DNA from: Rhipicephalus microplus
Lineage: Eukaryota > Arthropoda > Arachnida > Ixodida > Ixodidae
Length of the DNA: 64,000 nt
Direction: 5' to 3'
Assembly: GCF_043290135.1 (NCBI RefSeq)
Contig: NC_134710.1
Coordinates: forward strand, 2,157,821 to 2,221,820
The notes beneath the pieces were generated by a model that ran no database searches, was not told the DNA's origin, and saw only the letters and a list, made by a program, of their open reading frames with translations. A program made the position numbers and the translations under genes. Each line of letters starts with the position of its first letter. Positions within the stretch are counted from its first letter, which is position 1. Below are positions 51,767 to 63,245 of the stretch, piece by piece.

Positions 51767-53167
51767 CTAGTTTCCCCTGTGGGGATTCGGTGACCGGCCT
51801 CTGAAAGGAGCAAAAGATGACGAGGGAATGCTAGGTGACGTGGGGCGGCGAGGTGATGGTGATCTTGAAATGGGGCGTTGACCAAGGCGAGGAGCTTGCT
51901 GGCCCTTAAGGTACGCTTCGATGTCTCGGGGACGCTCACCGTAACGCGGGCACCGAGCATCAGGGTGAAAGCCACGGAGACCAAGTTGGCGGTACTGGCA
52001 GTTACGGTAGACGTGACCCGCTTCGCCACAGTGGTAGCAGAGTGGACGGTTATAGGACGTACGCCACACGCTGGCCTTTGTGGCGTTCTGCCGCGATCCA
52101 GACGGACGATAAGTTGGTGCACTCGGAAACCTTGAGGCGGGTGGCGGAGTCGAAGAGGTGCCCTGGAATCGATGGCTAGCCTGATCCATTCTCCCCATGG
52201 TGGGATCAGGGCCATGTGGTGCAGGAGATTGCAGAGCCGCCACATAAGTCAGTACAGGGGCCTCAGGCCTTGTTGGCGCGAGTGGGGTGACCACCTGTCG
52301 GATCTCAGTTCGGATTAAGTCTGTGAGAGCACTTACGGGTGGTTGGGGTCCCGCTGCTTGGAGTTGGCGCAGCTCGTCCCGCACGACGCTTCTTATGAAC
52401 TCAGCGAGGGCATGCCTCTCGCTGTCAGCCCCGATAAACCATGCAGCGGGGGTCACGTCGTGGCGTTCATACTGTGACGACCTATACTGGAGAGTACGCT
52501 CCATTGTGGTTGCCTCATTTATGAACTGTGCCACAGTCGTCGGTGGATTGCGCACGAGTCCGGCGAAGAGCTGCTCTTTTATCCCACGCATTAAATGCCG
52601 CACCTTCTTTTCCTCGGACATTGCAGGGTTAGCACGCTTGAAGAGTCGCAGCATGTCCTCGACAAACATCGAAACTCTCTCGTTGGGTCGTTGGTTACGA
52701 GACGAGATAGCCTGCTCTGCTCTCTCTTTCCTTTCAGTGCTGCGGTACGCATGACGAAACTGTCGACTGAACTCATGCCACGTCGCAAAGGAACCCTCGT
52801 GATTCTCGTACCACGTTTTGGCAGAGTCTTCTAATGCAAAGTAAACTCTCCGCAGCTTGCGAGCTTCATCCCATTCGTTGATGTTGGCAACTCGATTGAA
52901 GTGGTCAAGCCAGTCGTCAACATCTTCATAAATGTCTTTATGAAATGAGCGTGGTGTTTGCGGCACATGAAAAACATGCGGGAGAAAAGAATAGGCGTCG
53001 TTGGTTTGAGTCGCCTGGTTGTTAGTTGAAGTTGCCATCTCGTCTTGAGAGAGGGGACCGTAATCGGGATATAGTCCTCGCAGGCGGCGACTGCTTCTTG
53101 CCGTGGGAGCTGTAGCTGTCTCCAAGTAGCTCGGTGTGTCGGCTGAAAATCTGCATCCGAGGCGCAT
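51767..53167 (-). CDS. Gypsy gag with CCHC knuckle
   Basis: 466 codons are open; the more likely start is the ATG at 53036-53038 (MATSTNNQATQTND). The capsid region includes EDVDDWLDHFNRVANINEWD, LRRVYFALEDSAKTWYE and FSRQFRHAYRSTERKERAEQ, the Retrotrans_gag pattern. A Pro/Ser-rich stretch precedes CYHCGEAGHVYRNC, an intact C-x2-C-x4-H-x4-C. The frame ends at 51767, before the protease, which lies in another frame, so either a programmed or a mutational frameshift separates them. Confidence 0.88.
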   Translation of the reverse strand: MRLGCRFSADTPSYLETATAPTARSSRRLRGLYPDYGPLSQDEMATSTNNQATQTNDAYSFLPHVFHVPQTPRSFHKDIYEDVDDWLDHFNRVANINEWDEARKLRRVYFALEDSAKTWYENHEGSFATWHEFSRQFRHAYRSTERKERAEQAISSRNQRPNERVSMFVEDMLRLFKRANPAMSEEKKVRHLMRGIKEQLFAGLVRNPPTTVAQFINEATTMERTLQYRSSQYERHDVTPAAWFIGADSERHALAEFIRSVVRDELRQLQAAGPQPPVSALTDLIRTEIRQVVTPLAPTRPEAPVLTYVAALQSPAPHGPDPTMGRMDQASHRFQGTSSTPPPASRFPSAPTYRPSGSRQNATKASVWRTSYNRPLCYHCGEAGHVYRNCQYRQLGLRGFHPDARCPRYGERPRDIEAYLKGQQAPRLGQRPISRSPSPRRPTSPSIPSSSFAPFRGRSPNPHRGN

Positions 53168-53187
53168 TTACCCCGCACCTCCACCAG

Positions 53188-53320
53188 TGCCGCGAACGTG
53201 ATAACAGACAGCGACAAAACGACGTCTTCATGCCCTCAGACCAGGACGCAAAAGCCCTCTTCTTTCTTCACTTCCAAGGAATTCTACCTACAGTTGATGG
53301 CTCATACCCATTACCTGTGA
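53188..53320 (-). repeat. Gypsy 5' LTR (133 bp), followed by primer-binding site
   Basis: Counterpart of the left LTR. On the minus strand the LTR ends GCGGCA and after one or two bases TGGTGGAGGTGCGGGG follows, beginning with the TGG expected for pairing with the CCA end of a tRNA primer. I did not identify the tRNA. Confidence 0.85.
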
Positions 53321-56239
53321 AAATATGTAAAACAAAACTAATACAACATGTGTACACATCTCCAACAAGTACGTTCCTAACAAGAGAGAACAATAGTAGC
53401 AGCATAAACATATAGCTTCGCAATTTTTTACCCGTGCTCCAAAGACGGGAGGTAAACATGTTGTGCTGATTTGCGCCTTTATTATGCACACTTGTATCTC
53501 CATATATCTCCATAGACTAGAGGAGTGGTGACACGGGAATTATCTCTCGTTAGAAAGAATGAGTCGTGCACCTACTTAGTTTTATTTTTAAAATTCTCCT
53601 TTTTTCCCGGCACACTGCTGTAATCTATGCCGGTCGTCTGCTTTTGTCGTACCATATGTCTGGGAATCGGCCAAATTGGACTAGAGTCAACCCCTTCGTG
53701 TTTGCATGGCCATTGTGGTAATTCATCATGAGGTGAGAGCGAGGAAGGGGGTGGGGGCATTCACGCACAGCGCGCGCTTCCCGACACGTGAAAACGAAAG
53801 AGATCTGAAGGGTTGCAACACACTGTAGTACAGAGGCGCGCTCACGGATTCCCAGAAGGAAGCGATAGCACACTTCCAGGCCGGCCATGGTAACACACTA
53901 CAGTTGCACGGTTTTTCCGGCAGGGAATGGGAAGTGATGGCGTCCGCGGGAAGACACGAATACGCGGCCATACACCGTAAGCGAAAAGTATCCGAGTTTG
54001 GCGTTTTTGCAGCTCACGTTCTCTGAAAACTATCTCGCGTGTAATAATACTACCTCGTTTTGGAGTAAAAGGCGGTACATCACAAAGTTTACCACTACCT
54101 CTGAGGCACGTTGTTTACCCCGTGACAGCAAGCTGCAGCTGCTTCAGCAGGTCCTGCTAACAACCCCAGCTCCACGAGTGACGCTCTCAGTGAATCGTGA
54201 AGACTTGCGAGGACCACAGATATTATTTTTTTTTCAAAGTTTGGTATGGCAGTGCCGCACCTCATGGCTGACCTCGGGTCGACGCACTTTCACTAGAACT
54301 GGCAGCAGCATCAACACAACGGGCGAGGAAAGAAGTCTGTGAACAAAAAAGAAAAGGTCTGCTTCAAGAAAAAAAAAACTGCTGGAAAGTTTCTTGCAGA
54401 TTTTCGCAAATAGTTGGCTTTTGCTGTCGGGTGGCCTTGGAGACAGATGGTGTAAGAAGCTCGTTCTGTGTGAGATTGATTGAGCTAACGGATCTCGCGT
54501 GCTTTTTACATTATCGAGCGACCATACGAATGCGAGCTTCTGAACCACTATGTCGCGCATACTTCAATTCTGTGCCGAACCGGGAAGAGCTGCCAGTGGT
54601 AACAAAGCTGGTGTCATCATCCGTGGTTGCTTTCTGAAGTTACAACTTCGAAGCGATAAACAAGAGGCTTCACTGTGTCTTCGGCAACGAGTCGGCGAGT
54701 GGCCAGTGTGAGGTTGTCGCCGGGGCTGGTGAAAGAATCGTCGCATAGGTTTTGTTCTCCAGAATGCGATGCCTGCTGGAGTAAAGTGCCGCCCGAGTTG
54801 TCCATTCAAGGCGCCAACCGTTGTCGAACACCTAGGCGAGCACCGATAAGAGGAACGGAGCAAACGAGCGGGCGCCAGTAAGCACAGGCGAAAACCCGGA
54901 TGTTGGTCCGTCTCCTTCGTTGGAAGAATAGACGCGTACATCGCCCCGTAAGATGCCGCAGATAACGCACACGTATTTTTCATTTGTGTATGAAATGACC
55001 ATCAAATTGGCACAGAAGACGTATTCTGTGATCGCCAGCTGTCTTTCATCGCATAGCCGTGCTCCTCCAAAAGGCCTAGGGTGCCGTCGGTACAGACGTG
55101 GCAACGCTCTTCTATGCCCGTTGTCGTGAGTACACGCTGCTACTGTGTTTGTGCACTACCGCTCAATGAAAAATGATTGAGCTGCTGTTGTTTGCGTGTG
55201 CATAGGCGTATTTTGTGGACCTTTGCATCACCCGTGCTAAGAGGGGTGAGGCCAATAGGCTGGTGTGCCACCTAATATGGGATAATTAAAAAAGATGATA
55301 TCGGTTGAATTTAAAATAAAAGGTCGGTGTGACTCCTGGTAGCTTGCAGTCCACCATAAGTTTACGCTTGCAGTTTGAACCTTTATTGTTCGTCGATGCA
55401 AATAATCAGGTCTTCTGCCGGCACTACAAGGCAGGTCAAAATGTCGTGCCTATATATATCGAATTGTCGAAGCACAGTCGGGTAACGCGAGCAGTCTGTT
55501 CTGGTGGTGTTTATTCTGCACTTGTAGCGTGTGCTTGTTTCTTTGCATGTTGATCACTGTGTGATCAATTGAGCTGGCATTTGATATTTGATAAATTCGT
55601 CAACTCTTTGTGTAAATGCGGCCGCCCATTTCCTTTTTCACTTCTTGAAATAACTCTCAGAAATCACCTATAAAATCTTGGGAAGGCAGTGATAAAAATT
55701 CACTCTATACTCGCTGAAAACCTCAGTGGACTAAAAAATCACCACTCTTCATTCGTTCGAAAACTCAACACGAGAGTAAATTTTTAATTCCACTTGTAGG
55801 GAAAAAACACAGAAAAGGTAGTGCGCTAGAGCACCAGTGGTTTACCCAGTTTTTTGGGGTTATTTCAGGTTATTAATGTTTACTGTGTACACAACGCGTG
55901 CCCACAAAAAAAAACGGCCTTCGCCGTTGTAGTGAAAGAGGGTGAAAAGCGAACGGCTGCTTTTACTGTTGCACGGATGATGTAACAACGCTATAGTTAC
56001 GTAAATTCAGGTAATCTTCGGAAGACTTTGGTGGCCTTTGCAGAGTTCGTAACTCTACGGGGCTCCATAACGCCAGCGTAAGGGGAACGTTCGACTACCG
56101 CGTATCTGTGGAAGGCATACGAAAAAAATAACCACCCAAGCATTACGTACAAGTGGTTAACCTACATTGAATATTGGACGACGACGACCAAGTGATTCTG
56201 GCGTAGAACACTGCTGTCAATATCTGTAATTTTTCAAAG
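53321..56239. other. Intergenic, no firmly recognised gene
   Basis: No transposon domain is visible over nearly 3 kb. The stretch 54560-55110 is GC-richer with several overlapping open frames, including the 62-codon minus-strand ORF listed separately. Positions 55500-56200 are AT-rich and featureless. Confidence 0.5.
54617..54805 (-). CDS. 62-codon ORF in GC-rich island, possible 5' coding exon
   Basis: It starts at ATG 54803-54805: MDNSGGTLLQQASHSGEQNL, then CDDSFTSPGDNLTLATRRLV and a C-terminus VVTSESNHG. Composition (acidic, Ser/Thr/Gly-rich) looks like genuine protein rather than random translation, but no domain is recognised and no clear splice donor was found within it. Two competing frames are also open over this segment. 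It may be the 5' end of a host gene reading leftwards, or chance in GC-rich DNA. Confidence 0.22.
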   Translation of the reverse strand: MDNSGGTLLQQASHSGEQNLCDDSFTSPGDNLTLATRRLVAEDTVKPLVYRFEVVTSESNHG

Positions 56240-56284
56240 TTTTGCTGCGGCTCTGTGGAAGACACCGTTCCAGTGACTGCGGCG

Positions 56285-57651
56285 ATGGACGTGGATTCCC
56301 TGGGCTTCCACCGCAACCATTGACGTCGTCTGCAGCTACCACGAGAAAGCGTACAGGCCACCCGAGTGATGCCGACAGCGAGGACACGCTGATTTACTCT
56401 ACGTCCCGCCACAAAAGCTCCGATGAAGGCGACTTCGTGCGTGTGACAAGGCGGCAGCGAAAAAGAAGACTAGTGATGCCGTCTTCAACAACAAGTAAGA
56501 ATGCGACGAAGACGCGAGAGCCCACCGTATACACAATTCTGTTTGTGCCGATCGATGCGGCTCATAGTCTCAACTGGCTCAATCGTCAAGCCACGTCTAA
56601 GTCTCTTGAGTAACTCGCCCAGGGAGAGATCGAAGACGTGCGGATCAATGGCCATAAGAATATCCTCGCCGTAGACGTCACTCAACGAAGCACATTGGAA
56701 GTGCTGAGCAACGTCAAGATGTTGGATAACACCAATGTTCGCTCATATATACCTGATGGCTGCGACTCTACTACAGGCGTCATTTACGACGTCGACATTT
56801 CCATCAGCGAAAGTGACTTTGCTGCTATCATCAAACTGATGTCTGCAGAACTTACCACACTGCAAGCTCGTCGCCTTGGCAAATCACGCTGCGTGAAGCT
56901 CGTGTTCAAGGGAGACAGCCTTCCATCGCAAGTCAAGGTCGGCCATTTTCGACACACAGTGCGACTCTTTGTACCGAAGTCCCTTTAATGCCGGAAATGT
57001 TATAGATTGGGACATGTCAGTGCTGTTTGTACAAACCTGGCTGTGTGCTCGCTATGCTCAGAATCACATAGCGCAGGCACTTGCCAGGCAGAACTTCGAA
57101 AATGTCGAAACTGTCATGGCCCTCACGAAGCATCGTCAAAAGATTGCCCAATCATGAAAAAGGAAATGCAAGTGTTGAGGCAAATGGTCCGGGATGGCTC
57201 AACTCACAGAGAGGCCGCTGCACAAGTACGACGCCGGTGGTCTCGTCGCCGGAGGCCCCTGAGAAGACCCAGTGCCGAAGCAAGGATTGAACCTCACCAA
57301 ATGACCCCCGGCATACCACCTAAAGCTTCCAGACACACCGACAACAAATCCTCCAAGCAAGACAAGAGCGTCACCGGCTCGCCTGAAGCATGGCTAGCAC
57401 TGCCAACGATAGAACCACCGTTTGAGCCGCCGCATCGCTCGTCTACAATCACTTCAGAACGAGAATGCACTGATAGTCGCGACAAAGAAATCGTACACAT
57501 GATAAAGGCCCTTATGAATACCTTTCGTATGCTCCTCACTAGCATTGACAGTCCGGCTGCTAAGAGCGCACTTCAGTTAGTGGATGCGCTGAAGCCAGTG
57601 CTATCAAGTCTGGAAAGGCACCATGGCTCCGCCTTCGCAAGCCTTTCGTAA
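56285..57651 (+). pseudogene. I-like LINE ORF1 with CCHC knuckles, frameshifted
   Basis: Likely start ATG 56285 (MDVDS); the main frame soon continues from the 56242 frame, SSAATTRKRTGHPSDADSED, ending at a stop at 56611. A second block, 56638-56988, carries the RRM-like core (NILAVDVTQRSTLEVLSN; RCVKLVFKGDSLPSQVK). The third, to 57651, has the knuckles CSLCSESHSAGTC and CRNCHGPHEASSKDC, the first (C-x2-C...GHVSAVC) being split by a frameshift near 56990. The C-terminal 130 residues are low complexity. Role: RNA binding. Confidence 0.8.
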
Positions 57652-57699
57652 AGAGGTCAAAGGAGCTTCGATATTTCAGTGGAAAGCCTGAGACCTCAA

Positions 57700-58400
57700 G
57701 CCCCGCCATCCTGATATCTGACAACTCGTGTTTAAAAAGCAGTTTTCAATTATTGTTATCTGTGAGCCACGGCTACACAATGCAATACGACTATCCAGGT
57801 ACGAAGCCTTCAAGTCTGCTACCTGCAACGAACAGAGCTAAGTCATTGTATATATCAGATGCGACCTTACCCATATCGAGCACCGTGTAGCACCTCACGA
57901 TGACAACCAGTATGTCTGCTTGACAGTTAAATGTAAAGACCTCAATGTCACGCTGGTAGGCGCATATATATCACCTTCAAACCGTTTTGAACCCGAAAGA
58001 CTACGTGCAGTGTTAACAGCCACACCTGGACCATGATTCATCACCGGAGATTTCAACGCTCACCACCCGCTATGGGGGAAGTCAGAAGACAGACAGTAGT
58101 GGAAGGCAAGTATTCTCCTTTGCTCTGGAGCAGCAGCTGCTTTGTGTAAACGACGGAAGCCCAACGTTTCTACGGGGAACGACATACAGCAGCTGCCTCG
58201 ACTTGACATTTGTGTCACGAAGCCTAAATGGAAAGGTCAAGTAGTTCGCAGACTATGACACTCATGGAAGCGACCACATACCAACTTGTTTAGAGATCAA
58301 GGGCATAGAAAAATCGCCAAACTACGACACTTCGACTCGCATCGACTGGACAAAGTTCAGGTCACTGACCAAAAAGAGGTGTCAAGAAAATAAAGCGCCT
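57700..58400 (+). pseudogene. I-like LINE endonuclease, heavily broken
   Basis: Recognisable blocks: YVCLTVKCKDLNVTLVGAYI at about 57.92 kb, ITGDFNAHHPLWG at about 58.04 kb (catalytic Asp/Asn), SCLDLTFVSRSLNG at about 58.20 kb and GSDHIPTCLEIKG near 58.27 kb (catalytic Asp/His). Stops and frameshifts separate them, and the N-terminal part is hardly visible. Confidence 0.75.
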
Positions 58401-58421
58401 CCTCTTGACACCCTTGAGGAT

Positions 58422-59345
58422 ATGATTAGAGGTGCTACTCAAGAAGCAACCTATCATATTCAACATACTTCAGAATATTGTCAACATCAAGCGGAATTGC
58501 AACGGCTCAGAGCAATTCGTCGTCATGCAGAACGAAGATATAGGCGCACTAAGTCTATTCACAATATGAGGGAGGCAAGGCACCTACAGAAAAAAATTCA
58601 GTGGCGAATCAATTCAATTCAGCCCTTTCACTGGAAATATTTGTGCAAATCGGTGGATCCACACAAGCCTTTGACGCAGACATGGAGGATTGTTCATGGC
58701 CTACGAACATCGCCACATCAACATAGCCCCTTCAAGTGTCTTTCTCCCCACCAAGGCCGCACCGAAATTGAAGTAACAGAAGATTTCTGCATGAAAGTTG
58801 CCGGTCAGGCGTCCGCGTCCAAAACGCGCCACCTAGAAAACGCTCCAGTTTCCAGAGATTCAAGAATGGACACTTTTTTCTCTCTAGAGGAACTACAAGC
58901 GGCCTTGACGGCATGCAAACGACCTTCATCGCCTGGTCCGGATGGGATCACGTACATGGTTCTTTGCAACCTCGGAGAAGCAGCTCGACGGGCCCTTCTA
59001 TCCGTGTACAACGGCTCGTGGAGCAGCGGATTTATCCCCAATTCATGGAAATCCAGCCGCCTAGTCCCTGTGCTTAAACCAGGTAAATCTTCTCTGCACT
59101 TTACCTCTTATCGCCCCATCGCGCTTACCAGCTGTTTCGGGAAAGTGATGGAGAGGATGATTTTGACTCGCCTAGAGTGGTACCTGGAGCACCACGAGGT
59201 GTACCCTCATGCTATGACGGGCTTTCGGCGTGGTCGGTCCGCAATTGATAACGTTATAGACCTGGTCTCATCTGTTCAGCATCCAAAAAAGACTGAAACG
59301 TTTATCTGCGGCGTTGTTCTTGGACGTGAAAGGTGCATACGATAA
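58422..59345 (+). pseudogene. I-like LINE RT, N-terminal part
   Basis: 307 codons are open. SPGPDGITYMVL, PNSWKSSRLVPVLKPGKSS, SYRPIALTSCFGKVMERMIL and MTGFRRGRSAIDNVIDL are the RT fingers/palm blocks. Directly after, the reading shifts at about 59320: LDVKGAYDNV, with the first catalytic Asp, is in another frame. Confidence 0.85.
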
Positions 59346-60940
59346 CGTATGAAGCCATTCTGGATGTCATGGAAAATATTGAAATAGGGGGTCGCGTTTA
59401 CCTATGAATCCACAGCTATCTGAAAGGCAGAACTTTCTTTGTACGGACGGAGAATGGCACAACAACGCATCCTTGCAACCGTCGTGGTGTGCCTCAAGGT
59501 GGTGTTTTTAGCCCCACACTTTTCAATCTAGCGCTACTCGGCCTGGTTGACGCACTTCCAGAATCTGTCCATCTATCAATATATGCAGATGACATCTGCA
59601 TCTGGGCGTCAGGCGTAACACGCCTTCATTTGCGTGTCCGGCTTCAGAGAGCGGCTACAATAGCGACAAAGTACCTGGAAGAACGTGGACTAGAGCTGTC
59701 ATCAGAGAAATGCTCGCTTATAGCATACACGCATAAGGCGATGAGCCCATATGTTATTAAAATCAACGGACGCACAATCAACTACGTGAAGACCCACCGA
59801 TTCCTCGGAGTCATAGTTTATCGCGACCTCTCCTGGAGCCCTCACATCGCCCACATGAAAACTAAACTCACCATGATCACCCACGTACTGAGGTGTCTTG
59901 CTGGAAAAACGTGGGGTGCATCGGTACGAGCAATGCTTCAACTCTACACTGTTCTGTTCCTCGGTTATATGCGATACAGCTTACCCGTGCTTTGCGGAAT
60001 CCGAAGAACAAACTTGTGCGTCCTCCAGTCGATACAAGCCCAATCACTGCGAATATGCCTTGGTCTCCCGAGATGTGCGTCTACAGCAGCGACAGTCATC
60101 ATCGCGCGTGATTATCAAGTCAACGCACACATCCGCGTAGACGCTTTGAGAATGCACATAAGATATTTCGCTCGGCTTCCATCTCATCACCTCGCCTCAC
60201 TTCGAACCTCTAGGCACCACTCAGCGTTCAGCGCAACTGTAGCTCGGCATTGCGCAGTGCTTCCATTGCACTTCACGCATGCAGCACAGCCCCCGATACC
60301 GTTATTGTGCCTACACCCACTCAAAGCCCTTCTTACAATTCCTTGCATCCAAAATAAGAAAAAGTCATTGCATCTAGCCCTAAAACAGGCCACATTACTC
60401 TTCCTGCAAGAGAAGCACAACGGACGCCTTCACATTTACACGGATGGCTCAGTGTCTTCGGTAAGCTCTTCAGGGGCGGTGGTTATTCCCGCGAGGCACA
60501 TCACAAATAAATTCATGACATCGCATTTGACGTCGTCGACAGCTGCAGAACTCGCCGCCATACGTGCAGCTCTGGAGTTTATAGTGGAAGAACCTTTGGG
60601 AATTCGGTCCATCTTCTCGGACTCAAAGGCAGCTCTTCAATGTCTAATGTCACCCTTTCGCCATGGACCTAATGAACAGTTAGTAGCTGAAATAAGGCTT
60701 CTTCATCACCAAGCAATCGAGAAACAGCACAGCATAGTGTATCAGTGGATACCAGGTCATTGCGGTATATATGGCAATGACCGCGCAGATGAGGCCACTA
60801 GATCTGCACACGATGGTACCCAATACACAGCCATCCCATTCTCAAGAACCGACGCAGCTACAAGACTTCGTTCGCTTGCACGTGACCTCACACTGGTACA
60901 CTGGAACTCAACAGACTTCACAAAACGCGCGCCTGCATAA
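59346..60940 (+). pseudogene. I-like LINE RT palm/thumb and RNase H
   Basis: The 483-codon frame from 59489 begins PQGGVFSPTLFNLAL and carries YADD at 59582-59593 (residues 32-35). Thumb: NGRTINYVKTHRFLGVIVYR, LYTVLFLGYMRYSLPVL. RNase H occupies about residues 315-440: HIYTDGSVSS, STAAELAAIRAAL, SIFSDSKAALQCL and WIPGHCGIYGNDRAD, keeping the D-E-D-D residues. It ends by frameshift in a CG-rich run near 60930 and the protein continues in the next frame. The catalytic residues seen here are intact. Confidence 0.88.
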
Positions 60941-61295
60941 CGCGGATCCCAATATGCAGCTTCGTCTTCCCCCAAGGATATCTCGAGCTGAAGAGACATG
61001 CCGCCTGTGGCTTGGAGTGGCCTTCACGAACGCATACTCTTATCACATAGGAATGACCAGCTCTCCTACATGTACTTACTGCAGCTGCGAAGAAACCATC
61101 GCGCACCTTCTGTGTGAGTGCACCCATTTCAACGCGCACAGACAAGAACTCACTGCAGCTCTGGATAGACTGGACGATCGGCCTTTGTCGGAACAAAGAA
61201 TTCTGAGTCATTGGCCGAGCCCATCGTCAGCCCAGAAGGCTTTGAAAGCTTTGCTGCGCTTTTTGCGGACAACTGGCCTCAGAGACAGACTTTAG
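60930..61295 (+). pseudogene. I-like LINE ORF2 C-terminal Cys/His domain
   Basis: After a one-base shift the frame reads LHNADPNMQLRLPPRISRAE, ETCRLWLGVAFTNAY, then CTYCSCEETIAHLLCECTHF, a C-x2-C...H...C motif common at the end of RNase H-containing LINE ORF2 proteins, ending TAG at 61293-61295. Confidence 0.82.
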
Positions 61296-61490
61296 TGTCT
61301 TATACTCTTTGATGTTGTCTTTCCTCTGCCGCAATTTTTTTCTAATTACTCTCTCTCTCTTCGCAACATTTCTTTTTAACATCTTTCATTCCCCTCACCC
61401 CTTTCCCCAGCACAGGGTAGCCAGCCGGTCTAAAAACTGGCTAACCTCCCTGTCCTTCCGCTTAAACTTTCTTCCTCCTCCTGCTTAACC

Positions 61491-63245
61491 TCCGAAAGCT
61501 GAAACGTGTAGAATCGTCGCATAGCGGTGGTTCAATTGGGCGTGGTAATGATGCCTTTCACAATTATTGCTTACATAATGATGCTTGTCAATAAGGTTAG
61601 ACACACGCTTGGCTTGTGTTTACTGTAGTGTTTATTTTACATACCACACATTTTGCCTCGCATGATCACGGTCATGGTAAAGTGTAACGAGTGGTTAAAT
61701 GGGTTAATCACAGTGGTTGTTCTCGAATCCCAGGTGGTCGCAGACCTCGCACCCGAAGCCAATGTGCCGCTCGAGAAATTCTCGCTGAAAGGGGGCGTTC
61801 ACCCCGGCGAATTTTATCACGCAATCATCACATTGCCACCTCAACGACGTTGAAAGCACTTAACATTGTGACCTATCTCGATGGTGTGGTTTCCGAGAGT
61901 CGCCCGCCACCTTGCATTTTCGCACAATTTAGCGTAGCTTGGAAGGTTGCTTGATTATCAGCACGCAGTTGCTGCCAGCAATTGGTCTCCAGGGTTTGTT
62001 TTTATGCCCGGACTGCATGATCAGCCCGGCGAATGTGAGCTCTCACGTTGCCACTTTCAGTGGTCTTCTAGAATATTCCGTGGCGTACCCATGTGGAGCT
62101 TTCAGGAGAAGCTGATGAGCGCACGCTTGGCGTCACGGCTGCGACAGGAAGAACGACGTCACTAAAGACGCAGCCTACGGCGGGCATGATTAGGTACAAC
62201 GCTGCGAACAACGTAAAAGATAACGCAGTCAATGAATTATTGTAAACTTCTCAGCGCGATTGAGACGGAACACGAAGAAGAGGGCACAAACGTGCACTGC
62301 GATACCACTGTCGTCATGCACAATGATACAATGGCAGGAAAACTTGTGTAAGCGTCCTTCACTCAAGATGTGGGAGAAAGTTGCATATCTGAGCTGGCTG
62401 TTTGGGTTTTATATTGTGAACTACTTAAGTTATATGAGTTCTTTGATTATAGGTAACTCCTGCTTATGCGCGTTTGTTTCTAAAGATGGTTGCAACATCT
62501 GTTAATAAACTTCAGTAGTTACAGCGCTTGTTTCTGTGTTCTTATTTGTGCGTAGTCACATTCGAGCTGAAAAGTTTTCAACAATGACTTGGTTCCAGCT
62601 CCCCATCATTCTACTTTACTGCAGCCAATGGCGACATCGCTGCCCAATACATTTTCGTTTTTCCTCCGATTTACAACTTTAGCTGCATGCCATAAAACCG
62701 ATGGTTTCTTATGTTTACAAGGCCACCGTACTTCTCGAAACGATATGGGATAGCAGTTGACTGTCCCTTAACAATCTCTGTTTCAAACTGATGTTCAATG
62801 ATTTAGAGTACGATGTACTCTACTATGGGAGAGCTTCGAGCTGTCCCAGTAAGATAGATGTGTTTAGAAAAAAAATAGGTAACGATTTAGAGTACCGTGC
62901 AGGTACTCAACTGTGGGAGAGCTTCGAGCCGTCCCGTGGTGCTCACAATTCATGAGCACTTATCAATCATCCTTGAGGAGTGATTAGAGCTGCTCACTGG
63001 ATCCGACCTTGCTCCACTACCATCTGGGGGTGTGGCAGTTCAGATCCACAGTTATGTCGCTAGGTACGTGTCGAGTTTTTCAACTCCATGGTAACCTTTT
63101 TCAGCTCTCTGACATTGCTGCTCCGTCACAAATTTTGGTTTTAGTGGCAACGACGAACTGTTAAATCAAAGTATTTGTAATTGTCACAAAATGCCTTTCT
63201 TTTTCTTTTGTTTACAAGCGCAACGCACTACCTAATGGCTGGTGC
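61491..63245. other. Intergenic; one short tandem duplication
   Basis: No gene is recognised. ATTTAGAGTACGATGTACTC...GGGAGAGCTTCGAGCTGTCC at about 62800 recurs at about 62885 as ATTTAGAGTACCGTGCAGGT...GGGAGAGCTTCGAGCCGTCC (spacing about 85 bp). The rest has short frames without motifs. Confidence 0.5.

Larger units (their letters stand above)
48833..53320 (-). mobile_element. Ty3/Gypsy LTR retrotransposon lacking the RT domain
   Basis: Two 133-134 bp LTRs (48833-48966 and 53188-53320) bound gag, protease, RNase H and integrase on the minus strand. The RT domain is absent: the protease-side reading runs directly into RNase H near 51.04 kb. By eye the LTRs differ at about six places, roughly 4-5%, so the insertion is not very recent. 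The copy also has frameshifts in integrase and at the gag/protease boundary. Flanks AGATAT (48827-48832) and AAATAT (53321-53326) may be a decayed target duplication. Confidence 0.9.
56240..61490 (+). mobile_element. I-like non-LTR retrotransposon with RNase H, nearly full length but broken
   Basis: Plus-strand order: ORF1 with three CCHC-like knuckles (56.28-57.65 kb), endonuclease (57.7-58.4, heavily broken), RT (58.4-59.9), RNase H (60.4-60.9), Cys/His tail (60.9-61.3), then a pyrimidine-rich 3' UTR with CACAGGGTAGCCAGCCGGTC. RNase H and the CCHC ORF1 place it in the I group. At least four frameshifts or stops show it is inactive. Confidence 0.9.
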
